Assembly: GCF_014193255.1 (NCBI RefSeq) | Contig: NZ_JACHZB010000005.1 | Coordinates: 310,001-374,000, forward strand | DNA from: Rhizobium sp. BK196 | GTDB lineage: Bacteria > Pseudomonadota > Alphaproteobacteria > Rhizobiales > Rhizobiaceae | DNA: 64,000 bases | Direction of reading: 5' to 3' | Shown here: positions 9,039 through 18,564 of the stretch, in pieces | Numbering within the stretch: the first letter of the stretch is position 1 | Layout of the letters: each line of letters begins with the position of its first letter | Position numbers and translations under genes: made by a program | The notes under the pieces: generated by a model | The model's input: the letters and a program-made list of their open reading frames with translations, nothing else | Databases searched by the model: none | What the model was told of the DNA's origin: nothing

Positions 9039-10448
9039 ATGGCGAGTGCAAGCGAAATCCTGAAGCAGATCAAGGAAAACGACGTCAAGTTCGTCGATCT
9101 GCGCTTCACCGACCCCAAGGGCAAGCTGCAGCACGTAACGATGGACGTAACCTGCGTCGATGAAGACATGTTCGCCGACGGCGTCATGTTCGACGGTTCC
9201 TCGATCGGCGGCTGGAAGGCGATCAACGAGTCCGACATGGTGCTGATGCCCGACACCGAGACGGTGCATATGGACCCGTTCTTCGCTCAGTCGACCATGG
9301 TCATCGTCTGCGACATCCTCGATCCGGTTTCCGGTGAAGCCTATAACCGCGATCCGCGCGGCACCGCCAAGAAGGCCGAAGCCTATCTGAAAGCGTCCGG
9401 CATCGGCGACACGATCTTCGTCGGCCCGGAAGCCGAATTCTTCGTCTTCGACGACGTCAAGTACAAGGCAGATCCGTATAATACCGGATTCAAGCTCGAC
9501 TCCACGGAACTGCCATCGAACGACGACACAGATTACGAGACCGGCAACCTCGGCCACCGTCCGCGCGTCAAAGGCGGTTATTTCCCGGTTCCGCCCGTCG
9601 ACAGCGCCCAGGACATGCGTTCGGAAATGCTGACGGTTCTCTCCGAAATGGGCGTCGTCGTCGAAAAGCACCACCACGAAGTGGCTGCCGCCCAGCACGA
9701 ACTCGGCATCAAGTTCGACACGCTCGTTCGCAACGCCGACAAGATGCAGATCTACAAATATGTCGTTCATCAGGTCGCCAATGCCTACGGCAAGACCGCA
9801 ACCTTCATGCCGAAGCCCATCTTCGGCGACAACGGCTCGGGCATGCACGTGCATCAGTCGATCTGGAAGGGCGGCAAGCCGACGTTCGCCGGCGACGAAT
9901 ATGCAGGCCTTTCCGAAACCTGCCTCTACTATATCGGCGGGATCATCAAGCATGCCAAGGCGATCAACGCCTTCACCAACCCGTCGACGAACTCCTACAA
10001 GCGTCTTGTCCCGGGTTATGAAGCGCCGGTACTGCTGGCCTATTCCGCCCGCAACCGCTCGGCCTCCTGCCGCATTCCGTTCGGCTCTAATCCGAAGGCA
10101 AAGCGCGTCGAAGTCCGCTTCCCGGATCCGACCGCAAACCCCTACCTCGCCTTTGCCGCCATGCTGATGGCCGGCCTCGACGGCATCAAGAACAAGATCC
10201 ATCCCGGCAAAGCCATGGACAAGGACCTCTACGACCTGCCGCCGAAGGAACTGAAGAAGATCCCGACCGTCTGCGGTTCGCTCCGCGAAGCGCTCGAAAG
10301 CCTCGACAAGGACCGCAAGTTCCTGACGGCGGGCGGCGTCTTCGATGACGATCAGATCGATGCGTTCATCGAACTGAAGATGGCCGAAGTGATGCGCTTC
10401 GAAATGACGCCGCATCCGGTCGAATACGACATGTACTACTCGGCATAA
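9039..10448 (+). CDS. glnA: Glutamine synthetase, type I
   Basis: The 469-residue GSI that makes glutamine from glutamate, ammonia and ATP in the cytoplasm as a dodecamer. Visible features are the N-terminal beta-grasp [24 protein letters not shown], the catalytic core [10 protein letters not shown], the ATP/metal motif [12 protein letters not shown], the flexible loop [17 protein letters not shown], and NRSASCRIP. Tyr398 in [10 protein letters not shown] is the adenylylation target, so the enzyme is expected to be covalently controlled. The start follows GAGGAAG at normal spacing. A hairpin terminator follows the stop. Rhizobia often have further GS genes elsewhere. Confidence 0.98.
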   Translation: MASASEILKQIKENDVKFVDLRFTDPKGKLQHVTMDVTCVDEDMFADGVMFDGSSIGGWKAINESDMVLMPDTETVHMDPFFAQSTMVIVCDILDPVSGEAYNRDPRGTAKKAEAYLKASGIGDTIFVGPEAEFFVFDDVKYKADPYNTGFKLDSTELPSNDDTDYETGNLGHRPRVKGGYFPVPPVDSAQDMRSEMLTVLSEMGVVVEKHHHEVAAAQHELGIKFDTLVRNADKMQIYKYVVHQVANAYGKTATFMPKPIFGDNGSGMHVHQSIWKGGKPTFAGDEYAGLSETCLYYIGGIIKHAKAINAFTNPSTNSYKRLVPGYEAPVLLAYSARNRSASCRIPFGSNPKAKRVEVRFPDPTANPYLAFAAMLMAGLDGIKNKIHPGKAMDKDLYDLPPKELKKIPTVCGSLREALESLDKDRKFLTAGGVFDDDQIDAFIELKMAEVMRFEMTPHPVEYDMYYSA

Positions 10449-10461
10449 GACAAGAGTTGAA

Positions 10462-10486
10462 AGCCCTGGTTCGCCGGGGCTTTTTT
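10462..10486 (+). terminator. Rho-independent terminator of glnA
   Basis: An 8-bp stem (AGCCCTGG / CCGGGGCT, one G-T pair) with a TTCG loop is followed by TTTTTT, beginning 14 bases after the glnA stop. Confidence 0.88.
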
Positions 10487-10603
10487 CGATCCTGAGGCCA
10501 TAAGGGCCAATGGGCAGAGATGACAGTCATGTGACGAAATCCCGCAAAAATCTTGATTTGCGGGGGACCGATCACCAAATTGGGTGAGAAAGGAAGTCGT
10601 ACC

Positions 10604-10933
10604 ATGAAAGAAAGAGTTGCAAAGTTCAGTATAGGCGAAGTGGTCCGGCACAAGGTTTTTCCGTTTCGCGGAGTCATCTTCGACGTTGATCCGGAGTTCG
10701 CGAATACGGAAGAATGGTGGAATTCCATTCCCGCGGAAGTCCGCCCCAGCAAAGACCAGCCGTTTTACCATCTGCTTGCCGAAAATGACGATAGCGAGTA
10801 TGTCGCCTACGTCTCCGAGCAGAACCTGATAAGCGACGAAAGCGATATGCCGCTTCGCAATCCGCAGGTCGAGCAGATCTTCGACCGCAGCCCGACAGGC
10901 CAGTTCAAACCCAAGATGAGCTTCGCCCATTAA
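10604..10933 (+). CDS. hspQ: Heat-shock protein HspQ (hemimethylated-DNA-binding/YccV family)
   Basis: A 109-residue HspQ homologue. In enteric bacteria HspQ acts as a specificity factor for the Lon protease and was first described as a hemimethylated oriC-binding protein. The conserved core is seen at FSIGEVVRHKVFPFRGVIFDVDPEF, QPFYHLLAE, and YVAYVSEQNL. AAAGGAAG lies before the ATG at 10604. It is a single gene between two terminators, so it has its own promoter; I could not identify a convincing heat-shock promoter. Confidence 0.9.
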   Translation: MKERVAKFSIGEVVRHKVFPFRGVIFDVDPEFANTEEWWNSIPAEVRPSKDQPFYHLLAENDDSEYVAYVSEQNLISDESDMPLRNPQVEQIFDRSPTGQFKPKMSFAH

Positions 10934-10957
10934 GTCGGATCACATAACCGGCATGGC

Positions 10958-10985
10958 AAGGCCCCGCATGTCGGGGCCTTTCTTT
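10958..10985 (+). terminator. Rho-independent terminator of hspQ
   Basis: AAGGCCCCG at 10958-10966 pairs with CGGGGCCTT at 10972-10980 and is followed by a T-rich tract (TTCTTTT). Confidence 0.9.
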
Positions 10986-10992
10986 TAGCGAC

Positions 10993-11016
10993 AAAAAACC
11001 CGGCCTGAAGCCGGGT
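10993..11016 (-). terminator. Rho-independent terminator of the IalB-like gene
   Basis: Read on the minus strand, ACCCGGC at 11016-11010 pairs with GCCGGGT at 11004-10998 and runs into a T-run. It lies 27 bases beyond the stop of the leftward gene. Confidence 0.88.
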
Positions 11017-11042
11017 CTTCCGTCAATTCATGAAAGTCCCGA

Positions 11043-11714
11043 TTACTGGGCCTTTGCTGCCTTCTGGGCGTCTTCCAGCTTCTTGCGGGCTTCTTCGGCC
11101 TTCTTCTGCATGCTGTCCTGCAGGCTGCGCTGGCTTTCGGCGAGCTTCGATTCGGAAACCGGTTCGCCGTCATAAGCGCCGGTGAAGCCTTCGAGCGAAA
11201 CCTTGATCGGGTTGGCAGCACGGCGGAAGTTGATCGAGGTGAAGACCACGTCGCTGCCCTTCTTGAGGCTTGCGATCATGGCGTCGGTCAGCGGAATTTC
11301 CGCCGTGCACTTGTCCGGCAAGCAGACGGCGTAATCGAGCTTCTGGCCCTTGCCGCCATCGATCTGCATGCTGATGCCCGGAGGAATCAGGCGTGCGGCC
11401 GGAACCGAAACCTGAAGGATCTTGCGGTTGATCTTGCCGGAAACCGAGATGAGGCCAACAGCCGTCACCAGTTGGCCGCCATTGGCGAGAACCAGGTTCT
11501 GAACAACGCAGATGTCGTTGTCTTCCTGCTTGCTGCAGGTCTTGTACCAGCCGAGGCGCGGTGCGCCGGCGGCCTGTGCGGGAGCGTCGGCCGACGCTGC
11601 CGGAGCCTGGGCGGCTGCGTCCTGTGCGAAGGACGAGACCGGAGCCGAAGCACCGAAGACCACTGCCATAACGGACAGTGCTGCCCGCATTTTCTTTTCA
11701 GACTTGAACATCAT
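11043..11714 (-). CDS. Invasion-associated locus B (IalB) family secreted protein
   Basis: A 223-residue exported protein. A signal peptide (charged start FKSEKKMR, hydrophobic stretch, cut near SSFAQD at about residue 31) is followed by an Ala/Pro-rich segment and the IalB domain with GWYKTC, CVVQ and the VCLPDKC cysteine pair, probably disulfide-bonded in the periplasm. The last 45 residues are a charged helical tail (KKAEEARKKLEDAQKAAKAQ) likely to coil. The family is named for a Bartonella invasion locus, but in free-living and plant-associated alphaproteobacteria its role is unknown. AGGAGAC lies upstream; either of two adjacent ATG codons could start. Confidence 0.88.
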   Translation of the reverse strand: MMFKSEKKMRAALSVMAVVFGASAPVSSFAQDAAAQAPAASADAPAQAAGAPRLGWYKTCSKQEDNDICVVQNLVLANGGQLVTAVGLISVSGKINRKILQVSVPAARLIPPGISMQIDGGKGQKLDYAVCLPDKCTAEIPLTDAMIASLKKGSDVVFTSINFRRAANPIKVSLEGFTGAYDGEPVSESKLAESQRSLQDSMQKKAEEARKKLEDAQKAAKAQ

Positions 11715-11998
11715 AACGAATTCCGTCTCCTGATATCCGTTGCGGGGCTACGTTCGGCCGCCCCAACCACCGGGTCGTTCGGCACTCCACCTCTTAAAAA
11801 ATTAAGGCAAATGCATGACCCCAAAACTTCGGGTCACGTGTTACATCGCGCTGTTGAAGATATCCAGCATTTCTTTGGCAATTTCTCCGGCATTTTGGCA
11901 CATAGGTAAAGAAAACGGCGGGTCCGGTTGGAATTGGACGCTCGCATGTTACCCTGCCGCCGAATCGTGCCCGTCGCCACGCATCGAGGAATTTCAGA

Positions 11999-13801
11999 AT
12001 GCTTCGGATCGCCCTTCTCGCCGCTTTCACGCTGATCAGTGGCGCCGCCGCTGCTGAGCCCGTACATGGTATTGCCATGCACGGTGCGCCGGCGCTGCCT
12101 GCCGATTACAAGCACTTCCCTTACGTCAATCCCGACGTGAAGAAGGGCGGAAAAATCACCTATGGCGTGGTCGGCACTTTCGACAGCCTGAACCCTTTTA
12201 TCCTGAAAAGCATGCGTACAACGGCGCGCGGCATGTGGGATCCGCAATTCGGCAACCTCGTCTACGAATCCATGCTGCAGCGTTCGAGCGACGAGCCTTT
12301 CACGCTCTACGGCCTGCTGGCGGAAACGGTGGAATGGGATGAAGACCGTACCTTCATCCAGTTCAACCTCAACCCGAAAGCCAAATGGTCGGACGGGCAG
12401 CCGGTTACGCCCGAAGATGTGATCTTTTCCTTCGAGCTGCTGCGCGACAAGGGACGCGTGCCCTTCTCCAGCCGCCTCAATCTCGTTTCGAAGATGGAGA
12501 AGGTCGGCGACCACAGCGTACGCTTCACCTTCAACGACAAGGCAGATCGCGAGACGCCGATGATCTTCGGCCTGTTTCCGATCCTGCCGAAACATGCGAT
12601 CGACCTCGATAGTTTCGACCGCAGCACGCTCACGCCGCCCATCGGCTCCGGCCCCTACAAGATCAAGAGCCTGAAGCCGGGCGAGAGCATCACCTACGAG
12701 CGCGACCCGAACTATTGGGGCAAGGATATTCCGGCCAAGGTCGGCATGGACAATTACGACCAGCTTACCGTGCAGTATTTCCTGCAGGACACGACGCTTT
12801 TCGAGGCCTTCAAGAAAGGCGACGTTGATATCTATCTGGAAGGCAATCCGGGGCATTGGGCGAACGCGTATGATTTTCCGGCGGCAATGTCGGGCATGGT
12901 CGTGAAGGATGTGTTCAAGCCGAAACTGCCGAGCGGCATGCTCGGCTTCGTCTTCAATACGCGGCGGCCGATCTTTAGCGATATCAAGGTGCGCGAAGGT
13001 TTGTCGCTGGTCTTCGATTTCGAATGGGCCAACAAGAACCTCTACTCCGGTGCTTACAAGCGCACGCAAAGCTTCTGGCAGAATTCCGATCTCTCGAGCT
13101 TTGGCGTACCGGCGGATGCGCGTGAGCTGGCGCTGCTCGGGCCGATCAAGGACCAGATCGACCCCGCGATCCTTGATGGCAGCTATAAGCTGCCGGTGAC
13201 CGACGGTTCTGGACGCGACCGCAAGGTGCTGAAGCAGGCCGTCGACCTCCTGAAGCAAGGGGGCTATACAATCCAGGGTGGCAAGATGGCTGATGCGAGC
13301 GGCAAGCAGCTTGCCTTCGAGATCATGACGCAAAATCCCGATCAGGAAAAACTCGCGGTCGCCTACCAGCGATCGCTGCAGACGATCGGCGTCGCGGCAT
13401 CCATCCGCACCGTCGACGATTCTCAATATCAGAGCCGGACGAACAGTTTCGACTATGACATGATCATGAAGGCCTATACTTCATCGCTGTCGCCCGGGAA
13501 CGAGCAGCTGGGCCGCTGGTCGTCGGCCGCACGCACGCGCGAGGGTACGGACAGCTTTGCCGGGGCCAACGACCCCAATCTTGATACGCTGATCGATCAT
13601 CTGCTGCGGGCGCGCTCGACAGAGGATTTCACGGCTGCCGTGCGCTCCTATGATCGGCTGCTGATTTCCAGTCACTATGTGTTACCGCTATACCACATCG
13701 ATCAGCAGTGGGTTGCGCGCAACAAGCGCATCGGTCATCCGGATGCTGTGCCGCTCTATGGCTATCAGTTGCAGACATGGTGGGATACGAGCGCGCAATA
13801 A
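11999..13801 (+). CDS. Periplasmic solute-binding protein, family 5 (YejA-like)
   Basis: A 600-residue extracytoplasmic binding protein for an ABC importer of peptides or related compounds. An N-terminal signal peptide (MLRIALLAAFTLISGAAAA) precedes HGIAMHGAPALPADYKHFPYVNP, typical of YejA-type proteins. The family core follows with AKWSDGQPVTPEDVIFSFE and GSGPYKIKSLKPGESITYERDPNYWGKDIP. No permease or ATPase gene adjoins it: the neighbours are a thiol oxidoreductase and, on the other strand, the IalB gene, so the membrane partners must be encoded elsewhere. GAGGAA precedes the ATG. The exact ligand cannot be read from sequence. Confidence 0.92.
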   Translation: MLRIALLAAFTLISGAAAAEPVHGIAMHGAPALPADYKHFPYVNPDVKKGGKITYGVVGTFDSLNPFILKSMRTTARGMWDPQFGNLVYESMLQRSSDEPFTLYGLLAETVEWDEDRTFIQFNLNPKAKWSDGQPVTPEDVIFSFELLRDKGRVPFSSRLNLVSKMEKVGDHSVRFTFNDKADRETPMIFGLFPILPKHAIDLDSFDRSTLTPPIGSGPYKIKSLKPGESITYERDPNYWGKDIPAKVGMDNYDQLTVQYFLQDTTLFEAFKKGDVDIYLEGNPGHWANAYDFPAAMSGMVVKDVFKPKLPSGMLGFVFNTRRPIFSDIKVREGLSLVFDFEWANKNLYSGAYKRTQSFWQNSDLSSFGVPADARELALLGPIKDQIDPAILDGSYKLPVTDGSGRDRKVLKQAVDLLKQGGYTIQGGKMADASGKQLAFEIMTQNPDQEKLAVAYQRSLQTIGVAASIRTVDDSQYQSRTNSFDYDMIMKAYTSSLSPGNEQLGRWSSAARTREGTDSFAGANDPNLDTLIDHLLRARSTEDFTAAVRSYDRLLISSHYVLPLYHIDQQWVARNKRIGHPDAVPLYGYQLQTWWDTSAQ

Positions 13802-13926
13802 TCACATCATCAGGCGCGTTATTCTATTTCCTTTCTCTTGCCTCGACCTTCCTCTAAAGATCGTCGAAAACATCTTCTGTGCGATCGAGCCAACCGTCAC
13901 TGAGGGATGGCAGAATAGGAATTACA

Positions 13927-14598
13927 ATGGAACGCATCACCATCGACGTTGTCTCTGATGTCGTCTGTCCCTGGTGCTATCTCGGCAAGGCGCGGCTGGA
14001 GCTGGCGATCGCTGAGGTGCAGGATGAAATCGGCGTCGATATCAACTGGCGCCCCTATCGCCTCAACCCGGATTATCCGCCCGAAGGCGTCGACCAGAAA
14101 AAGATGCTGGAGCAGAAACTCGGTGGCGCCGAACGTGTGGCTGAGGCGCACAAGATGCTGACTGGCTATGGCCGCGACGTCGGCATCAAGTTCAATTTCG
14201 ATGCCATCAAGATCGGACCGAACACGCTGGATGCGCACCGCCTGATCCACTGGGCTGGTGTCGAGGACCGGCAGAAGCAGGAGGCCGTCGTCTCGGCGCT
14301 GTTCAAGGCCAATTTCGAAGAAGGCCGCAACGTCGGCGATCACGACGTGTTGCTCGATATTGCCGACAAGGCCGGCCTGCAGCGTCCTGTCATTGCCGCG
14401 CTGCTCGCTTCGGACGCCGACAGCAGCGTCATTCTCTCGGAAATCGACGCAGCGCAGCGCATGGGCGTCAACGGCGTGCCGTTCTTCATTTTCGATCAGC
14501 AATATGCCGTCAGCGGCGCGCAAACACCGGATGTGCTGGCAAGCGCCCTCAGGGAAATTGCCGCAGCAAAGGCCGAAGCACGCGCCGGGATGAATTGA
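13927..14598 (+). CDS. FrnE-like DsbA-family thiol oxidoreductase
   Basis: A 223-residue cytoplasmic member of the DsbA/2-hydroxychromene isomerase superfamily. The redox motif CPWC occupies residues 14-17 after the first beta strand, and the cis-proline motif GVNGVPFFIF lies near residue 180. There is no signal peptide, so it is expected to act in the cytosol, as FrnE of Deinococcus does in stress tolerance. AGGAAT precedes the ATG at 13927; an in-frame extension to 13879 lacks such support. It follows the binding-protein gene by 125 bases with no clear terminator between. Confidence 0.88.
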   Translation: MERITIDVVSDVVCPWCYLGKARLELAIAEVQDEIGVDINWRPYRLNPDYPPEGVDQKKMLEQKLGGAERVAEAHKMLTGYGRDVGIKFNFDAIKIGPNTLDAHRLIHWAGVEDRQKQEAVVSALFKANFEEGRNVGDHDVLLDIADKAGLQRPVIAALLASDADSSVILSEIDAAQRMGVNGVPFFIFDQQYAVSGAQTPDVLASALREIAAAKAEARAGMN

Positions 14599-14663
14599 CA
14601 AGCGTCAGCATCTGCAAACTGAAAAACGCAGTCGAGGGCAGTTCGATTTTCGCCGGGCTGCCC

Positions 14664-17600
14664 TTAGCTTTTCGCGAGCTCCGCAAGCTGCGTCATGATC
14701 ACGGCTGCACCCTGCAGACGCTTTTCCGGCGTCGGCAGATCGCGGGTCAGGAACAGGCTGTGGTCGGAGCGGATTTTGGCCATCGCGCCCTGCTTGCCGA
14801 TATAACCGACGAGATTGGCCGGGTTCGGGAATTCCTTGTTGCGGAACTGCACGACGACACCCTTCGGTCCTGCATCGAGCTTTTCGACATTGGCCGTGCG
14901 GCAGAGCGACTTGATGTAGACGATCTTCAGCAGGTGCTGGACTTCGACCGGCATCGGGCCGAAGCGGTCGATCATCTCCGCACCGAAGCCGTCGATCTCC
15001 TTGAGATCGGTGAGTTCGCCGAGGCGACGGTAGAGTGCCATGCGCAGGTGCAGGTCGGGCACATAACCTTCCGGGATCATCACTGTCGTGCCGACGGATA
15101 TCTGCGGCGACCAACCGCTATCCTTAATCTCGTCGACACCCTTCACCTCGGCGACCGCCTCCTCCAGCATCTGCTGGTAAAGCTCGAAGCCGACTTCCTT
15201 GATATGGCCGGACTGCTCCTCGCCGAGCAGGTTGCCGGCACCACGGATATCCAGATCGTGGCTTGCCAGCTGGAATCCGGCGCCGAGCGTATCCAGCGAC
15301 TGCAGCACCTTGAGGCGGCGCTCGGCAGTTGCGGTCAGCACCTTGTTGACCGGCAGCGTGAATAGCGCGAAGGCGCGCACCTTCGAACGGCCGACACGAC
15401 CGCGCAGCTGGTAGAGCTGTGCTAGGCCGAACATATCGGCGCGATGCACGATCAACGTATTGGCGGTCGGCACGTCGAGGCCGGATTCGACGATGGTCGT
15501 CGAGAGCAGCACATCATAACGGCCTTCGTAGAAGGCATTCATGATGTCTTCCAGCTCGCCGGCTGGCATCTGGCCGTGGGCGACGGCAACCTTCAACTCC
15601 GGCACGTAGGACTGCAGGAAGGCGTGAACGTCTTCGAGATCGGCAAGGCGCGGACAGACATAGAAGCTCTGGCCGCCGCGATAGTGCTCGCGCATCAGCG
15701 TCTCGCGGATGACGAGGCTGTCGAAGGGCGAAATGAAGGTGCGCACCGCCATGCGGTCGACTGGCGGCGTGGTGATGAGCGAGAGTTCGCGCACCCCGGT
15801 CATGGCAAGCTGCAGGGTGCGCGGGATCGGCGTTGCCGAAAGCGTCAGCACATGCACGTCGCTCTTCAATTCCTTCAGGCGCTCCTTGTGCTTGACGCCG
15901 AAATGCTGCTCCTCGTCGATGATCAGCAGGCCGAGATTGGCGAAGCTGATGCCGGCGCCGAGCAGCGCATGGGTGCCGACAACGATGTCAGTCTTGCCGT
16001 CGGCCACTTCCTTCTTGGTGAGCGCCAGCTCCTTGGAGCCGACGAGGCGCGAGGCCTGCTGGATTCGGATCGGCAAACCTCGGAAGCGCTCGGAGAAAGT
16101 CTTGAAATGTTGGCGGGAGAGCAGCGTCGTCGGCACGACGACGGCGACCTGCACACCATTCATGGCCGCAACGAAGGCGGCTCGCAGTGCCACTTCCGTC
16201 TTGCCGAAGCCGACGTCGCCACAGACGAGGCGGTCCATCGGCCGGCCGGCACCGAGATCTCCGCGCACGGCCTCGATGGCGTTTTCCTGATCTTCCGTTT
16301 CGTCATAGGGGAAACGGGCTGCGAATTCGTCGTAGAGCCCTTCGGGTGTCGTCAGCACGGGCGCGTGTCGCGTCAGGCGCTCGGCGGCGATACGAATCAG
16401 CGCATCGGCCATATCCAGGAGGCGGCGCTTGAGCTTGGCCTTGCGCATCTGCCATGCACCGCCGCCGAGCTTGTCGAGTTGTACCTCCGTGCCCTCACCA
16501 CCAAACCGTGACAGGAGATCGATGTTTTCGACCGGCAGGAAGAGCTTGGCATCATCTGCATATTGCAGCTCGAGGCAGGCATGCGGCGCACCGGCGGCCT
16601 CGATGGTGCGAAGGCCAACGAAACGGCCAATGCCGTGTTCGGCGTGAACGACGATCGATCCTTCATCCAGGCCGGCGACTTCAGAGATGAAGTCTGCCCC
16701 GCGCTTCCTGCGGCGGGAGCGGCGCACCATACGGTCGCCGAGAATATCCTGCTCGCCGATGACGATAAGATCGCCGGTCTCGAAACCGGATTCGAGGCTG
16801 AGAACGGCTGCCGCCGCCTCGCCTTTCGCAAGGCCCGAGACATCCTTCAGCGCCGTAATTGGCTTGACGCGTTCGAGACCGTGTTCGTTCAGCACTTGTA
16901 GCAAGCGCTCGAGCGAACCCTCCGTCCAGGCGGTGATGACGATCTTCGCACCGCCGGCACGTCTATCGGCGATGTGCTTGACGACCACGTCGAAGACGTT
17001 GATGCGCTCGGCATCGCCGCCGCCTTCAGCATTGGAGCGCGCCCATCGCGGCCCCTGGCGCGCATCGAGATTGACGACGCGGCGTGCCTCGCCCTCATGT
17101 TCGTTGAAGGGAGAGACCCTAATAGCGTTGATCGCATCGAGCGTGCGCGCGAAGGTCTTGCTGTCGAGATAAAGCTGACCGGGCGAGACCGGCTTATAGG
17201 GCGTGCCTTGCGCCATCTGGCCCTTGCCCGGCTGGCCGGAATTCAGGCGCGCGTCATAATAGTCATAGACGAGCTTGGAACGCTCTTCGGCCGCCTCACG
17301 CACCGTATGATCGCTGACGATGCGGAAGCCGGAAAGGTAATCAAACACCGTATCTAGCTTCTCGTAAAACAGCGGCAGCCAGTGTTCCATGCCGGGATAA
17401 CGGCGACCTTCGGATACGGCGAGGTAGAGAGCATCGTCGCGGGTGGCCGCACCGAAGGTGGAGAGGTAGTTCTTGCGAAATCGGCTGATCGTATCCGGCG
17501 TCAGCGTCACCTCGCTCATCGGATTGAGATCGAGGGAGCGGACTTGGCCGATCGTGCGCTGGCTGGCTGGATCGAAGCTTCGGATGCTCTCTAGCGTATC

Positions 17601-18170
17601 ACCGAAGAAATCGAGGCGGACGGGCTCTTCCGATCCGGGAACAAAGACATCGAGAATGCCGCCGCGCACGGCATATTCGCCGACTTCGCGCACGGTTGCC
17701 ACGCGCTCGAAGCCGTTGCGCTCCAGCCGACCAGCGATATCGTCCATGCGGACCTGATTGCCAGGGCGCGCCGAGAAAGTCAGGCTTTCGATGATGTCCT
17801 GCGGCGCCACCTTCTGCAGCATGGCATTGACTGTCACCAGCACGATTGCAGCATGCGGCTTCTTACGGTGCGCGATCAAACCAGAGAGTGCAGCCAGACG
17901 ACGTGCCGAGGTATCAGCACTCGGCGATACACGGTCATAGGGAAGACAGTCCCAGGCTGGCAGTGTCAGGACCGGGATATCGGGCGCAACGAAGCCGAGC
18001 ATCTGCTCCAGGTCGGCCATGCGATGGCCGTCTGAGAGCACATAGGCAACGGGTTCGCCGTTGCGGGCGAGTTCGGCAAGCAGCAGCGGCTCCATGCCCG
18101 CAGGAACGTTGCCGATCGTCAGCGGCTCGGCGGCAGCTGCAAGCTTCTTGGCGTCAAATCCAGGGATCAT
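14664..18170 (-). CDS. mfd: Transcription-repair coupling factor
   Basis: A 1168-residue Mfd that removes stalled RNA polymerase from DNA lesions and recruits UvrA. From the N-terminus: UvrB-like module (LPAWDCLPYDRVSPS, REVGEYAVRGGILDVF), the RNA-polymerase-interacting domain (GSIVVHAEHGIGRF), then the RecG-like translocase with Walker A GDVGFGKTEVA, the DEEQHFGVKHKERLK box, SATPIPRTLQLA, and QLRGRVGRSKVRAF. A C-terminal regulatory domain follows. Its start ATG overlaps the sdhE stop by four bases, implying translational coupling. With ssb, uvrA and recG nearby the window holds four repair genes. Confidence 0.97.
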   Translation of the reverse strand: MIPGFDAKKLAAAAEPLTIGNVPAGMEPLLLAELARNGEPVAYVLSDGHRMADLEQMLGFVAPDIPVLTLPAWDCLPYDRVSPSADTSARRLAALSGLIAHRKKPHAAIVLVTVNAMLQKVAPQDIIESLTFSARPGNQVRMDDIAGRLERNGFERVATVREVGEYAVRGGILDVFVPGSEEPVRLDFFGDTLESIRSFDPASQRTIGQVRSLDLNPMSEVTLTPDTISRFRKNYLSTFGAATRDDALYLAVSEGRRYPGMEHWLPLFYEKLDTVFDYLSGFRIVSDHTVREAAEERSKLVYDYYDARLNSGQPGKGQMAQGTPYKPVSPGQLYLDSKTFARTLDAINAIRVSPFNEHEGEARRVVNLDARQGPRWARSNAEGGGDAERINVFDVVVKHIADRRAGGAKIVITAWTEGSLERLLQVLNEHGLERVKPITALKDVSGLAKGEAAAAVLSLESGFETGDLIVIGEQDILGDRMVRRSRRRKRGADFISEVAGLDEGSIVVHAEHGIGRFVGLRTIEAAGAPHACLELQYADDAKLFLPVENIDLLSRFGGEGTEVQLDKLGGGAWQMRKAKLKRRLLDMADALIRIAAERLTRHAPVLTTPEGLYDEFAARFPYDETEDQENAIEAVRGDLGAGRPMDRLVCGDVGFGKTEVALRAAFVAAMNGVQVAVVVPTTLLSRQHFKTFSERFRGLPIRIQQASRLVGSKELALTKKEVADGKTDIVVGTHALLGAGISFANLGLLIIDEEQHFGVKHKERLKELKSDVHVLTLSATPIPRTLQLAMTGVRELSLITTPPVDRMAVRTFISPFDSLVIRETLMREHYRGGQSFYVCPRLADLEDVHAFLQSYVPELKVAVAHGQMPAGELEDIMNAFYEGRYDVLLSTTIVESGLDVPTANTLIVHRADMFGLAQLYQLRGRVGRSKVRAFALFTLPVNKVLTATAERRLKVLQSLDTLGAGFQLASHDLDIRGAGNLLGEEQSGHIKEVGFELYQQMLEEAVAEVKGVDEIKDSGWSPQISVGTTVMIPEGYVPDLHLRMALYRRLGELTDLKEIDGFGAEMIDRFGPMPVEVQHLLKIVYIKSLCRTANVEKLDAGPKGVVVQFRNKEFPNPANLVGYIGKQGAMAKIRSDHSLFLTRDLPTPEKRLQGAAVIMTQLAELAKS

Positions 18171-18469
18171 TCCGGCATCCGGGGCGTGTCAAAATCGGGC
18201 TTGTAGGCGGCGATGCGGGCAAACATGGGTGTCTTTAAATGCTCGGGCGTCGGCCAGGTTCCCAGGATCCAGCGCACGAGGTCATTGTCCTCCTCGGTCA
18301 TGATCGTCTCGAACTCGTCGAGCTCGGCTTCGCTCATGGTGGCAAGTTCGTTTTCAGCGAACTGACCGAAGACAAGATCCATCTCTCTGATACCGCGATG
18401 CCAGCAGCGGAAAAGAATCCGGCGGCGGCGCGGGTCAAGACCGGCGCTCGTGAGCGTTACACCTGTCAT
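18167..18469 (-). CDS. sdhE: Succinate dehydrogenase assembly factor SdhE (DUF339)
   Basis: A 100-residue protein that promotes covalent attachment of FAD to the SdhA flavoprotein. The key RGxxE motif is present in FRCWHRGIREMD, with the acidic C-terminal half FETIMTEEDNDLVRWI and the family tail PTPEHL. The ATG at 18469 has AAGGTGA just upstream. It is translationally coupled to mfd although the two proteins act in unrelated processes. The succinate dehydrogenase operon itself is not in the window. Confidence 0.93.
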   Translation of the reverse strand: MTGVTLTSAGLDPRRRRILFRCWHRGIREMDLVFGQFAENELATMSEAELDEFETIMTEEDNDLVRWILGTWPTPEHLKTPMFARIAAYKPDFDTPRMPE

Positions 18470-18564
18470 GGCATTCACCTTCTTTGTTGATGCGCCTCTA
18501 TAGACTCTCAAAAGCGGCTTGTCAGCCTTGCCAAGGCCCTATTGTTCATCGCATTTTGGCGCCT

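Noticed and set aside
11808..11846. Hairpin TGACCC/GGGTCA near 11817-11838 as a small RNA terminator
   Set aside because: The stem is only six pairs, has no T-run, and no promoter could be placed for an RNA here.
11834..13426. A 530-codon frame antisense to the YejA-like gene
   Set aside because: The forward frame has a signal peptide and clear family motifs; this one has none.
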